From Symbiobacterium sp040797425 (GTDB lineage: Bacteria > Bacillota > Sulfobacillia > Symbiobacteriales > Symbiobacteriaceae), in NCBI RefSeq assembly GCF_040797425.1, contig NZ_JBFNEH010000006.1:1-64000 (forward strand): a stretch of 64,000 nucleotides of DNA, read 5' to 3'. The translations under genes and the position numbers were made by a program. Shown here one piece after another: positions 25,766-34,997 of the stretch (position 1 is the stretch's first letter; each line of letters begins with the position of its first letter). The notes beneath the pieces were generated by a model, which was not told the DNA's origin, searched no databases, and saw only the letters and a list, made by a program, of their open reading frames with translations.

Positions 25766-25803
25766 AACACACCGCACGGTCTGTCGAAGGCTGTCGGTGT
25801 GTT
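25766..25803. other. Hairpin downstream of hsdR
   Basis: AACACACCG (25766-25774) pairs perfectly with 25795-25803 across a 20-nt loop. It lies about 100 bp past the hsdR stop and before the 33-codon ORF. It could end the hsd transcript or be part of the structured leader region; there is no U-tract. Confidence 0.45.
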
Positions 25804-25899
25804 CGCTCTTTCGTTCGCCACTGTTCAGCAAGAAGCAACCGTCCCCCGCAACCAGAAAATGCCCCCCGGTACTGTGCAGTCAGAACCGTCGGTCGCGGA

Positions 25900-28800
25900 T
25901 TAGGAAACAGCCCGCTGCCGGATCTCCCGGAGGATCGAGACCAGCCGATCCACCTGTTCCAGCGAGAACAGCCCCTCCGGCCCCGTAGGGCTGAGGTCGG
26001 TAAAGGGCGACTCGTACAGCCGCCCGGGGTCCATGACCCCGTGGTCAGTCAGGTGATCGATGATCAGGTTGACAAACTCAATCTGATTCGCCGTGGCGGT
26101 CGAGTCCTTGAGGAAGTCTGCGAAGGCCCGCTTCGCGGCCTCCCGGTCCAGCCCGACCAGCGACCGGATGAAGAGCCCGAGGCCGTCCGATGCGGCCTTC
26201 GCGGCCTCCAGCTCCTCCGGTGAGCCCACTCCGGCTTCCATCATCATGCGCTCCAGCTCCGTCAGATCGGTAGCGGTGAGCGGCCGGTTGGTACGGAGCT
26301 TCCGAATGGTTACGTGATCCGCAACATCCAGCAGGAACTGGCGGGCCTTGGCCCGGAAGCGCTCCAGATCAGGTCCGCCGCCCAGGTCGGTCAGCACCAC
26401 CTCGACCCCCGTACCGATCTCGTCCTCGAAGTCGGTGTAGATCGGCTTGCGCCTCTGCCTGTCGATGAAGGGGATGAGGCCGCGCAGGCGTCGCCGGGCG
26501 ATCTCCAACATGTCCACCGTGACACCTTGCCACCAGGCGTCCGTCTGCATGTCAAGGATCAGCTCCATCTCCGCCGCAACCAGGGGTATGGCCGCTTTCT
26601 CCTCCAGCAGCCCCACAAGGTCCCGTACCTTGCTCTGAAGTCGCTTGAAGCGGGGGCTGCCGCGGAGCAGGTCCAGCTGGAGGCCCAGCATCAGCAGGTC
26701 GAAGCGCTTGCTCTCCTCCGGCTCGGGCTCCAGCCCGCTGGGCAGGCCGGCAACCTCGCTGAGATCCAGATAGTCGGACGGGCTCAGAGACTCCCAGGCC
26801 TCCGCATCCGCGTACCGCTCCACAAGGCGACGCTTGGGACGGACGACGAAGTTGTCGACGTTCATGGACGCGATCTCCGTGCGCAGCAACTCGGCGTTGG
26901 CCTGACGCACCGCAGCCAGCGTGGACGTTCCGCCATAGGGCGCATCGCCTTCCCCGACCTGGCCGCCGCCCTGCAGCCGCCGGTCCAGCTCCTTAATGAG
27001 CTCCAGGCGGGTGGTGAACAGCCGCTTGCTGAGCGATTCGCCGATCGCCCCCTCTGTCGTCTCGGCGTTCTGGCTGAAGAACTCCAGGTTCTGGCAGAAG
27101 TCGAAGATGTAGAAGTACTCCTTGTCCCGGCCGGGGCCGAACAGGTCGGGGCATAGGCGGGTCCCGCGGCCGATCATCTGCCAGAATTTGGTCTTCGACC
27201 GGACGATCTTGAAGAAGACCAGATTCACAACCTCGGGCACGTCGATGCCGGTGTCCAGCATGTCCACCGAAATGGCGATGTGCGGCGGCTTGTTCGGGTT
27301 GGAAAAGTCGTCGATCAGGCTCTGCGCGTACTCGGTCTGGAAGTCGATCACCCGCGCAAACTCGCCCTTGAGGTGCGGGTAGTTGGCGTTGAAGCGTTCC
27401 TCGATGAACTTGGCATGGTCGTGGTTCTTGGCAAAGATGATCGTCTTGCCCAGGCGGTCGCCTCCGGCCACTTTGATGCCGCGGGTCATCAGGTACTCCA
27501 AGACCTTGTCGACGGTATCCGCGTTGAAGAACCACTTGTTGACCGCCTGTGCCGAGACGCTCTCAGGGGGCTCCTCCCCCTCACCCCAATCGATGAGGTC
27601 CCACTGCTCCTTCTCTTCGGGGGACAGATCGTCGTACTTGATCCCTTCGCGCTGGAACTTCAGGGGCACGGAGACCGCCTTGAACGGGACCAAAAACTTG
27701 TCCTTGACCGCGTCCTCGTAGGTGTACGCGTCGGTCGGAACGCCCTCCTCCAGGTCGAACAGGCGATATGTATTCCGATCAACCTCCTCCTTGGGCGTGG
27801 CCGTGAGCCCCAGGAGCAGAGCGTCAAAGTACTCGAAGATCGCCCGATACTTGTGAAAGACAGAACGGTGCGCCTCATCGATGACGACAAGGTCGAAATA
27901 GCCCACACCGAAGCGGCGCTGCCCGTCCTTCTTCTCGTTGATCAAGTTCATCATGGTCGGGTAGGTGCAGACGTAAACCCGACCTTCGGTGGTCTTGTCC
28001 GTTACGAGGTTGACCGGTGCGGAATCGGGCAGGTATTTCTTGAACGCGCCGACGGCCTGGTTGACCAGCGCCAGCCGGTCAGCCAGGAAAAGCACGCGCT
28101 TCACCCAGTTGCAGCGCATGAGTAGGTCTACCAACGCGATGGCAGTACGGGTCTTGCCGGAGCCCGTGGCCATGACGAGCAAGGCCTTGCGCCGCTTGTC
28201 GCTCTCAAAGGCCTCGCCCACCCGACGGACGGCGCGGATCTGATAGTAGCGGTTGACAATGTCGGTGTTGATCGGCGCCTCACGCAGCGACTTGCGGCTG
28301 GTCCGGCGCTGGATGAGGAGTTCCAACTCGTCCCGTGTGTAAAACCCCTGCACGCGCCGGGGCGGGTACATGGTATCGTCCCAGAGCCAGTGCTCGTACC
28401 CGTTGGTGTAGAAGATCACCGGACGGCGGCCAAACTGCCGCTCCAGACAGTCGGCATAGAGCTTGGCTTTCTGTTGGCCAACTCGCGGGTCTTTGCGAGT
28501 GCTCTTGGCCTCGACCACAGCAAGCGGCAAGCCATCGGCCCCCCAAAGGACATAGTCCACATAACCCTCTTCACTCTCGTTTGGCATACCCTCCACAGGG
28601 AACTCCCGGTCGCGGGGCTGATCGAGCGCCCAGCCGGCCTCCCTGAGCAGCAGATCGATGAAGGCGTCGCGGGTCTCCTCCTCGGAGTAGTCGTGTAGAT
28701 CGGGCTGCGCCTCATTGGCCCGCTTCGCGGCCGCGATCTCCGCCCGCAGCCGCTCCAACTCCGCGTTCAGGGCATCCCTGTCCGCCTGCAGCTGGGCCAG

Positions 28801-29301
28801 CTGCTCGTCCCGCTCACGCAGCTCGGCCTCCAACCGCTCGAGGGCCTCCCGGGACTGCGGGGAAACAGCCTGAGCGGGCGGCAGCAGACTGGGGTCGAAG
28901 GAGAGCGACGGATCGGGCCTGGCGCCCCGGGCGTAGGTGCGGGCAAGCCAGTAGGTCACGTGGAACAGCTCACGCACTGCCAGCAGGGCGTCCCGCTTGT
29001 CCACGGGGCCCGGTTCGTGCACGGCCTCGTTGCCCAGGCGCATGATGAGCTGAGCCTTGTAGAAGATCTTGTTGCCGACGGTCTCCCTGAAGGTGGGCTC
29101 ATGGATCAGCGCGCTCAGGTTGCTCTGATACGGCCGGCGCAGAGAAGAGTCATACCGGTAGAGCCAGTGGACGAGCCGCTCCAGCGTGTACCGCGCGTAG
29201 AAGCACGCGGCCCGAGGGTCGCTGTTGACGAGGGACTCCGCCCGCTGAGCGTTTTCGAAGAGGTCGGGCCACTCTTCGGCCAGGAAGGCGAAGTTGCTCA
29301 T
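25900..29301 (-). CDS. hsdR: Type I restriction enzyme, R (endonuclease/translocase) subunit
   Basis: ATP-dependent DNA translocase and nuclease of a type I restriction system, 1133 residues. In order: an N-terminal DUF4145-like helical domain (about 1-110), a coiled coil (about 140-195), the HSDR_N nuclease domain with the PD-(D/E)XK core ending in VVEAKS, the superfamily 2 helicase with Walker A (MATGSGKT), DEAH box and motif VI (QMIGRGTRLCPD), and an EcoEI_R_C type C-terminal domain. The start at 29301 has GGGGAG 7 nt upstream and is 1 nt after the hsdS stop. Confidence 0.96.
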   Translation of the reverse strand: MSNFAFLAEEWPDLFENAQRAESLVNSDPRAACFYARYTLERLVHWLYRYDSSLRRPYQSNLSALIHEPTFRETVGNKIFYKAQLIMRLGNEAVHEPGPVDKRDALLAVRELFHVTYWLARTYARGARPDPSLSFDPSLLPPAQAVSPQSREALERLEAELRERDEQLAQLQADRDALNAELERLRAEIAAAKRANEAQPDLHDYSEEETRDAFIDLLLREAGWALDQPRDREFPVEGMPNESEEGYVDYVLWGADGLPLAVVEAKSTRKDPRVGQQKAKLYADCLERQFGRRPVIFYTNGYEHWLWDDTMYPPRRVQGFYTRDELELLIQRRTSRKSLREAPINTDIVNRYYQIRAVRRVGEAFESDKRRKALLVMATGSGKTRTAIALVDLLMRCNWVKRVLFLADRLALVNQAVGAFKKYLPDSAPVNLVTDKTTEGRVYVCTYPTMMNLINEKKDGQRRFGVGYFDLVVIDEAHRSVFHKYRAIFEYFDALLLGLTATPKEEVDRNTYRLFDLEEGVPTDAYTYEDAVKDKFLVPFKAVSVPLKFQREGIKYDDLSPEEKEQWDLIDWGEGEEPPESVSAQAVNKWFFNADTVDKVLEYLMTRGIKVAGGDRLGKTIIFAKNHDHAKFIEERFNANYPHLKGEFARVIDFQTEYAQSLIDDFSNPNKPPHIAISVDMLDTGIDVPEVVNLVFFKIVRSKTKFWQMIGRGTRLCPDLFGPGRDKEYFYIFDFCQNLEFFSQNAETTEGAIGESLSKRLFTTRLELIKELDRRLQGGGQVGEGDAPYGGTSTLAAVRQANAELLRTEIASMNVDNFVVRPKRRLVERYADAEAWESLSPSDYLDLSEVAGLPSGLEPEPEESKRFDLLMLGLQLDLLRGSPRFKRLQSKVRDLVGLLEEKAAIPLVAAEMELILDMQTDAWWQGVTVDMLEIARRRLRGLIPFIDRQRRKPIYTDFEDEIGTGVEVVLTDLGGGPDLERFRAKARQFLLDVADHVTIRKLRTNRPLTATDLTELERMMMEAGVGSPEELEAAKAASDGLGLFIRSLVGLDREAAKRAFADFLKDSTATANQIEFVNLIIDHLTDHGVMDPGRLYESPFTDLSPTGPEGLFSLEQVDRLVSILREIRQRAVS

Positions 29302-29302
29302 G

Positions 29303-30490
29303 TTACAACTCCCCTTTGAAGGCACGGTGCTGCAGGGAGGCGTACAGGGCTTCGAACTGGACCAACGACGTGCGGTACTTCGACTTCAACTGTTGAATGG
29401 TTGAAACTTGCTCCCCAAATTTGCGCTGTCGCTCGATGGGGGGAACAACCAAAGTAATATCTGCTAACATGGTTTGATTGATCTTGTATGTGCCGTTGGT
29501 AGTTCTCGCTAGCAGTTCGATCTGGTGTCGAACCAACGGCGAGTTCCACATCTGCTCAAAAAACACCTTGTCTACCAGGTCAGCAGAAAGCCTAATAGCA
29601 ATCATGGTGTCCGGGAAAATTACGCCAGGCATGGAATAAGGCGGAAAGTGCCCTCTGCCTACCAAGTCCAGGTTTCCGTTTCCCCGGCAGATCAGGAAAT
29701 CATTTTCATCAACCATGTATTGTGGTCCTGGAATCGATACGAAGCTACCGTTTTTGACGGCAGTGACGTCAAATTCACTGCCCGTAATCGCACTGAGGGT
29801 TAAGACGTTGTAGTTGGCCGTACCGCCCTTAGCCGGTGATACCCCGTTCCGCGGCGGCGCAGTTAACAGTTCCTGGAGACGTATCGTCGGCCATCGCCTG
29901 GTATTGATGGCGATGTCCCCAAACGAGTCCACAAATAGAGTTCTAATGAGTCCATCAAGTGTTGTGAGACTTTTCCTCCGACTGTTGATGAGGGCCTCGG
30001 CCCGGTCGAGCACCTCCGCGATCCGCCTTTGCTGATCTAACGGTGGCAGGTAAATCTCGACCGCAGCCATTACCTCCTTCGAGATCTCCTTGAAAGTTGC
30101 ACCTCTTCCCAGACTCTCTAGGTACAGTCGGTTCCTCCGCAACCAGTGATACAGAAACTTCGAGTCTACCTGTTTCGGATCCGGGACTAGGCTCTTAAAC
30201 CCTTGGTTAGTGGCCATAGGCACCGTGTTAATTGCTACGTAGCCAATCGGAGCGCGCGAACTAAAGAGAACCGATCCCGGTGGGAGTATTTCTGCGGCGC
30301 AACTGTCCAGCCCAGCACGTGTAATCTTGCGTTGAGTGTCGGTGATATAAGGACCCGATAGCTCACTGAGATCTTTGGGCGTTGCCCACGGAATATCTCC
30401 GTCCCAGTAATCGGGACAGTTTGTGCGAGGAGTACCACCGGACACGATCTGGCAACAATCCCCCAACCGGGTCCGTCTCCATCCCCTCAT
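29303..30490 (-). CDS. hsdS: Type I restriction-modification specificity subunit
   Basis: DNA-recognition subunit of 395 residues with two target-recognition domains. Each repeat ends in a conserved helix: PPLDQQRRIAEVLDRAEALI near residue 155 and VPPIERQRKFGEQVSTIQQL near residue 355. The gene is clearly more AT-rich than its neighbours, as often seen for exchanged recognition domains. It overlaps hsdM by 4 bp. The bipartite DNA target cannot be deduced. Confidence 0.95.
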   Translation of the reverse strand: MRGWRRTRLGDCCQIVSGGTPRTNCPDYWDGDIPWATPKDLSELSGPYITDTQRKITRAGLDSCAAEILPPGSVLFSSRAPIGYVAINTVPMATNQGFKSLVPDPKQVDSKFLYHWLRRNRLYLESLGRGATFKEISKEVMAAVEIYLPPLDQQRRIAEVLDRAEALINSRRKSLTTLDGLIRTLFVDSFGDIAINTRRWPTIRLQELLTAPPRNGVSPAKGGTANYNVLTLSAITGSEFDVTAVKNGSFVSIPGPQYMVDENDFLICRGNGNLDLVGRGHFPPYSMPGVIFPDTMIAIRLSADLVDKVFFEQMWNSPLVRHQIELLARTTNGTYKINQTMLADITLVVPPIERQRKFGEQVSTIQQLKSKYRTSLVQFEALYASLQHRAFKGEL

Positions 30491-32025
30491 CCCAGCATCC
30501 TCCTCAACTCTGTCAGCCCCTGCTGAATCTCCTCCTCCAGCCGGGCGAGGTCGGAGAAGATCTCCTGCGGCGAGCGGTGCTCCACCTCTTCGTGCTCCAG
30601 TTCCTTGTACCGGTTTAGGCTGAGATCGTACCCCTGCTCCGCGATTTCATCCTTCGGCACACAGAAGCTCTGGGCCGTGCGCGGGCGCTTCCGCTCAGCC
30701 CCCTTCCGTTCCTTCCAGCGCCGGAGCACATCGGGCAGGTTGTTCTTTTCGTGCTCCTCGGGCGTCAGCGGGCTTTCGGGCACCGGCCCCAGCTTCTCCA
30801 ACGGCAGCAGCGGCTGCCGCTTGTCGTCGAGGCTCCAGCCGTCGGCCTGCACGTCGTAGAACCACACGTAGTCCGTGCCGCCCGAGTTCGTTTTGGTGAA
30901 CACCAAGATAGCTGTGGATACGCCCGAGTACGGCTTGAAGGTGCCGCTGGGCAGCTTGATCACCGCCTCCAGCTTGTGCCCCTCTACCAACTCCTTGCGG
31001 ATCGTCCTGTGCGCCTTGGACGAGCCAAACAGCACGCCCTCGGGGACGATTACCGCAGCCCGGCCACCGGGCTTCAGAAGCCGCAGGAAGAGCGCCAGGA
31101 AGAGCAACTCGGTCTTCTTGGTCTTGACCACCTGCAGCAGTTCTTTGGCGCAGTTCTCGTAGTCCAGCGATCCGGCGAAGGGCGGATTGGCGAGGATGAG
31201 GGTGTAGCGTTCCGCTTCGCCGGCGTTGTCGCTGCTCAGCGAATCGCGGTACTCGACCCGGGCGTTCTCCACTCCATGCAACAGCATGTTCATGTTGCCA
31301 ATGCGCAGCATGGTCTGGTCGAAATCGAAACCGTGGAACATGGAGTTATGGAAATGCTGCCGCTTGGCATCATCCCGCAGCATCTCGGGATAATGCTTCC
31401 GCAGATACTCCCCCGCAGCCACCAGGAAGCCGCAGGTGCCGCTGGCCGGGTCGCAGATCACGTCGTCGGGCGTGGGGGCGGCGATCTCCACCATCAACTG
31501 GATGATGTGCCGCGGCGTGCGGAACTGGCCGTTCTGCCCCGCAGTGGCGATCTTCGAGAGCATGTACTCGTAGAGGTCACCGCTGGTGTCCCGATCGCCC
31601 AGCGGCACCTGATCCACCATGTCGACCACCCGGGCGAGAAGGGCCGGGGTCGGGATGGTAAAGCGCGCGTCCTTCATGTGCCGCGCGTAGGTGGAGCCCT
31701 CGCTGCCCAGGGCACGCAGGAAGGGGAAGACGTGCTCCGACATCACCTCATACATCTCAGCAGGCGCGAAATGCTTGAGGCGGGACCAGCGCATGTCGTC
31801 GTACGGGCGGCCCTTGGCGTCGGTCCCCTCCGGGAAGATTCGCCGCTCCATGGGCCGCTTGAGCCGCCGGGCCTTGTTCTCCTCAAGGATCTGCAGGTCA
31901 TCAAGCCGGCGCAGGAAAAGCAGGTAGGTGATCTGTTCGATCACCTCCAGGGGGTTCGAGATGCCGCCCGACCAGAAGGCGTCCCAAATGCGGTCAATCT
32001 GATTGCGCAGTTCGCCAGTCAGCAT
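30487..32025 (-). CDS. hsdM: Type I restriction-modification DNA methylase subunit
   Basis: N6-adenine methyltransferase of 512 residues. It has the HsdM N-terminal domain, SAM-binding motif I (DPASGTCGFLVAAGEY, near residue 190) and catalytic motif IV (ANPPF). It methylates host DNA with HsdS and is part of the restriction complex with HsdR. The start at 32025 is preferred over 32046 because of the conserved N-terminus (MLTGELRNQIDRIWDAFW). Confidence 0.96.
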   Translation of the reverse strand: MLTGELRNQIDRIWDAFWSGGISNPLEVIEQITYLLFLRRLDDLQILEENKARRLKRPMERRIFPEGTDAKGRPYDDMRWSRLKHFAPAEMYEVMSEHVFPFLRALGSEGSTYARHMKDARFTIPTPALLARVVDMVDQVPLGDRDTSGDLYEYMLSKIATAGQNGQFRTPRHIIQLMVEIAAPTPDDVICDPASGTCGFLVAAGEYLRKHYPEMLRDDAKRQHFHNSMFHGFDFDQTMLRIGNMNMLLHGVENARVEYRDSLSSDNAGEAERYTLILANPPFAGSLDYENCAKELLQVVKTKKTELLFLALFLRLLKPGGRAAVIVPEGVLFGSSKAHRTIRKELVEGHKLEAVIKLPSGTFKPYSGVSTAILVFTKTNSGGTDYVWFYDVQADGWSLDDKRQPLLPLEKLGPVPESPLTPEEHEKNNLPDVLRRWKERKGAERKRPRTAQSFCVPKDEIAEQGYDLSLNRYKELEHEEVEHRSPQEIFSDLARLEEEIQQGLTELRRMLG

Positions 32026-32045
32026 GCGTGAGCAGACTCCCCACA

Positions 32046-32074
32046 AGTGTAGTAGTTCCAGTGCGTATCACTAA
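32046..32074 (-). promoter_or_regulatory. Possible promoter of hsdMSR
   Basis: Minus-strand TTAGTG (32069-32074), 17-bp spacer, TACACT (32046-32051). The -35 box is weak. The start site near 32039 would give a very short leader before hsdM. Confidence 0.5.
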
Positions 32075-32173
32075 GATGGATGCTCCAACACCCTCCATAT
32101 GTTCTCGATTTCTGCCCTGCTCCCCTCCCCTGGTGCGGCAGACCCCCGTTGTCGCCGCGTCAACCCCTACAAG

Positions 32174-32200
32174 ATGACCCCGGCGGACCGCCGGGGTCAT
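32174..32200. terminator. GC-rich hairpin between aldehyde dehydrogenase and hsdM
   Basis: A perfect 11-bp stem (32174-32184 with 32190-32200) with a 5-nt loop, about 200 bp downstream of the aldehyde dehydrogenase. There is no strong U-tract. The rest of 32201-32396 shows nothing I can support. Confidence 0.5.
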
Positions 32201-32396
32201 CTCATGCGCAGGCTGAGCAGGTTCAAGCTCAGTTGCTCGTCAGTCCCTTGCAAGCCGGGCTCAGAGCCATCGAAACGGCGGTTCTGTCGATGGGCCGCAA
32301 GCAGGGGAAGTGAGCGGCTGGCGATCGGTAAGCACATGCCCACTCACCGCTCACCACCCACTTCCCCTCCCACCGCCCACGACCCACAGCCCACTG

Positions 32397-33851
32397 CTAG
32401 AACGGATACTCCCGCTCCTTCAGCTGCACCGAAATCCACTTCAGCGTCGTGAATTCGTGCAGCGCCCACTCGCCGCCGTAGCGGCCGATGCCCGAGGCCT
32501 TCTCGCCGCCGAAGGCGATGAGCGGCTCGTCGTTCACGCTCTGGTCGTTTACGTGCACCATGCCCGAATGGATCTGCATCGCCACCTCGACGCCGTGCTC
32601 CAGGCTGCCGGCATGGACGGCGCCGCTCAGGCCGTACTCCGTGTCGTTGGCCACCCGGATGGCCTCCTCCTCGCTCTCCACCGGGATGATCGCCGCCACC
32701 GGGCCGAAGATCTCCTCCCGGGCGATGGGCATGTCGTTCCGGACGTCGGCCAGGATGTAGGGGCTCATCAGGTTCCCCTCTACCTTGCCCTCCAGCACAA
32801 CCCGGGCGCCCTGCTCCACGCTGCGGTGGATCAGGTCGAGGATCCGGTCCACCTGCTTCCGGTTGATCAGCGGGCCGACGACGGTATCCTTCTCCCGCGG
32901 GTCGCCCACCTTCAGGCGGCTGGCGGCGTTCCGGAACTTCTCAATGAACGGCTCGTAGACCTTCCGGTGCACGATGATGCGGTTCAGCGCCATGCAGATC
33001 TGGCCCTGGTGCAGGAACTTGCCGAAGGTGGCAGACCGGACGGCCTTGTCCACGTCCGCGTCCTCCAACACGATGAGGACGTTGTTGCCGCCCAGCTCCA
33101 GGGCCACCCGCTTCAGCATGCGGCCGCTGATCTCGGCGACCCGACGGCCGACCTCGGTGGAGCCGGTGAAGGCGATCACGCCCGGAATCGGGTGCTCCAC
33201 GAACGCATCGCCGATCTCAGACCCGGTGCCTACCACCACGTTGAGCAGCCCGGGCGGGAAGCCTGCCTCCTCGAAGAGCTTGCCGATCAGGAGGCCGCCG
33301 GCAACCAGGGTGTCGCTGGCCGGCTTCACCACCACCCCGTTGCCGCAGGCCAGGGCCGGGGCCACCGCCCGCATGGCCAGGAACATGGGGAAGTTGAAGG
33401 GGCCGATGACGCCCACGACCCCCACCGGCACGCGGAAGATGCGATTCTCCTTCCCCGGGATGATGGAAGGCACAATCTGACCCTGCATCCGGAGGGGATA
33501 GGTGGCGGCCTCCCGCATCATGCCGATGATGGAGTCGAACTCGATGCAGGCCTTCACGTAGGTGCTCCCGGTCTCCACCTGGAGGGTTTCGATGATGTCG
33601 TCGCGGTGGCGGGCGAAGACCTCCGCCGCCCGGTTCATCATGGCCGACCGCTCAAAGGGACTCACGCGTTGCCACTCCCGCTGCGCCGCCTGCGCCGCGC
33701 GATAGGCCTCGTCCAGGTCTGCGCGCGTCGCCATGCGAATCGTCAGGAGCGGTTCGTCGGTATACGGGTTCCGATCGGTGTACACGTGCTCGCTGCTGCC
33801 TTCACGCCACTTGCCGCCGATCAGCTGCTTGGTCCACTGGCTGAAATCCAT
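32397..33851 (-). CDS. NAD(P)-dependent aldehyde dehydrogenase
   Basis: Oxidises an aldehyde to its acid. The 484-residue protein has the family hallmarks: the GPFNFP loop, the cofactor motif FTGSTEVG, the general base in ALELGGNN and the catalytic Cys in HQGQICMALNR. It resembles the benzaldehyde/vanillin dehydrogenase group (YfmT-like) more than betaine aldehyde dehydrogenases, so an aromatic substrate is possible but not shown. The start at 33851 has GGAGG 8 nt upstream. It is a single-gene unit. Confidence 0.92.
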   Translation of the reverse strand: MDFSQWTKQLIGGKWREGSSEHVYTDRNPYTDEPLLTIRMATRADLDEAYRAAQAAQREWQRVSPFERSAMMNRAAEVFARHRDDIIETLQVETGSTYVKACIEFDSIIGMMREAATYPLRMQGQIVPSIIPGKENRIFRVPVGVVGVIGPFNFPMFLAMRAVAPALACGNGVVVKPASDTLVAGGLLIGKLFEEAGFPPGLLNVVVGTGSEIGDAFVEHPIPGVIAFTGSTEVGRRVAEISGRMLKRVALELGGNNVLIVLEDADVDKAVRSATFGKFLHQGQICMALNRIIVHRKVYEPFIEKFRNAASRLKVGDPREKDTVVGPLINRKQVDRILDLIHRSVEQGARVVLEGKVEGNLMSPYILADVRNDMPIAREEIFGPVAAIIPVESEEEAIRVANDTEYGLSGAVHAGSLEHGVEVAMQIHSGMVHVNDQSVNDEPLIAFGGEKASGIGRYGGEWALHEFTTLKWISVQLKEREYPF

Positions 33852-33984
33852 CTGCCATCCCTCCATCGCATGCTAGGCCATACCTGCGCCAATGGTGTTG
33901 CAACGGGCGGGCTGTCATTCCCGCCCTCGACCAGTGATTCAGGGCCCCGTCCATGCGGCGAGGTCGAAAGCGCTGGCCGCGCGC

Positions 33985-34701
33985 CTACGGGTTCTTCGGC
34001 GCGGCGAACCGGGCCAAAATGATCGCCAGTTCGTAGAGTCCGTACAGCGGCACAAGGAAGATCAGCATCGAGATCACGTCCGGCGGCGAGAGCACGGCCG
34101 CCAGGATCATGATCGCCAGGAAGGCGTACTTGCGCACCCGGGCCAGGAACTGGGCAGTCACCAGCCCCAGCCGGGCGAGGATGAGCACCACCAGGGGCAG
34201 CTCGAAGGCGATCCCCAGCGGGTTGCAGATGCCCAGGACGAACGAGAGGTAGGCGCTGGGCGTAATCATCTGCGCGACGTAGGCGGTCGCGGCCATCGAC
34301 ATGAAGAACTGCTTGGTGATGGGCACCACCACGAACCAGCCAAACGCCCAGCCCAGAAGGAAAAGCCCCGTGGCAAACGGCAGGCCGATGTAGAGCACCC
34401 GCTTCTCGTTGGGCCTCAGGGCGGGCAGGATGAAGGCGACCGCCTGGTAGACCACCACCGGAAAGGCGAGCACGATTCCCAGCAAGATCGCCAGCTTGAA
34501 CTGGGTAAGAAACGTATCCGCGAAGGTATACTGGACCAGCTGCACGCCGTCGGCCCGGGCCATGTCCATGATGGCCTTGAAGATGGGCTGCGAGACGAAC
34601 AGCGCGATCACGACCCCCACGGCCACCGCGAGCAGCGACTTGATGATGCGCTCCCGCAGCTCCGCCAGGTGTTCGACCAAGGGTTGCTCCTTGTCTTCCA
34701 T
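33985..34701 (-). CDS. tatC: Sec-independent translocase subunit TatC
   Basis: Membrane receptor of the twin-arginine pathway, which exports folded proteins. The 238-residue protein has six predicted helices and the conserved N-terminal HLAELRERI motif and the periplasmic FILPALRPNEKR-type cap before helix 3. Start at ATG 34701 with GGGGAG 9 nt upstream; the longer frame to 34791 contains the promoter. No tatA is adjacent, so the partner must be elsewhere. Confidence 0.95.
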   Translation of the reverse strand: MEDKEQPLVEHLAELRERIIKSLLAVAVGVVIALFVSQPIFKAIMDMARADGVQLVQYTFADTFLTQFKLAILLGIVLAFPVVVYQAVAFILPALRPNEKRVLYIGLPFATGLFLLGWAFGWFVVVPITKQFFMSMAATAYVAQMITPSAYLSFVLGICNPLGIAFELPLVVLILARLGLVTAQFLARVRKYAFLAIMILAAVLSPPDVISMLIFLVPLYGLYELAIILARFAAPKNP

Positions 34702-34761
34702 GTAGCCTGACTCCCCACTCTCCCCGGCGGTCCACGCGGTCGCGCGTCCGCCTACATCTGA

Positions 34762-34791
34762 AGTGTAGCCCGCCCGTGCACCAAGCGTCAA
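34762..34791 (-). promoter_or_regulatory. Sigma-A promoter of tatC
   Basis: Minus-strand TTGACG (34786-34791), 18-bp spacer, TACACT (34762-34767). The start site would be near 34755, about 55 nt before tatC. Confidence 0.75.
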
Positions 34792-34918
34792 CCATCGCGG
34801 GATGCCCCTGCCACCCGCCGGCCGGCGCCACGCAGCGTCACTCCACCCAGGAGCAGCGGTCCCAGTCCGGCCCGCTGCGCCGCGAGGCCACCACCGCTAC
34901 CCTCCCGGAGACACCGAG

Positions 34919-34945
34919 GGGCCGCCCCCCCACAGGGAGCGGCCC
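34919..34945 (-). terminator. Possible terminator of the chemoreceptor gene
   Basis: GGGCCGC (34919-34925) pairs with GCGGCCC (34939-34945) about 50 bp past the end of the chemoreceptor frame. There is no U-tract, so this is weakly supported. The interval 34792-34918 shows nothing else. Confidence 0.35.
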
Positions 34946-34997
34946 TTCGGGCTCAATCGGCCGGCCGAGCGGTTCTGCGCCGCGGGCCGTCGCCAGG

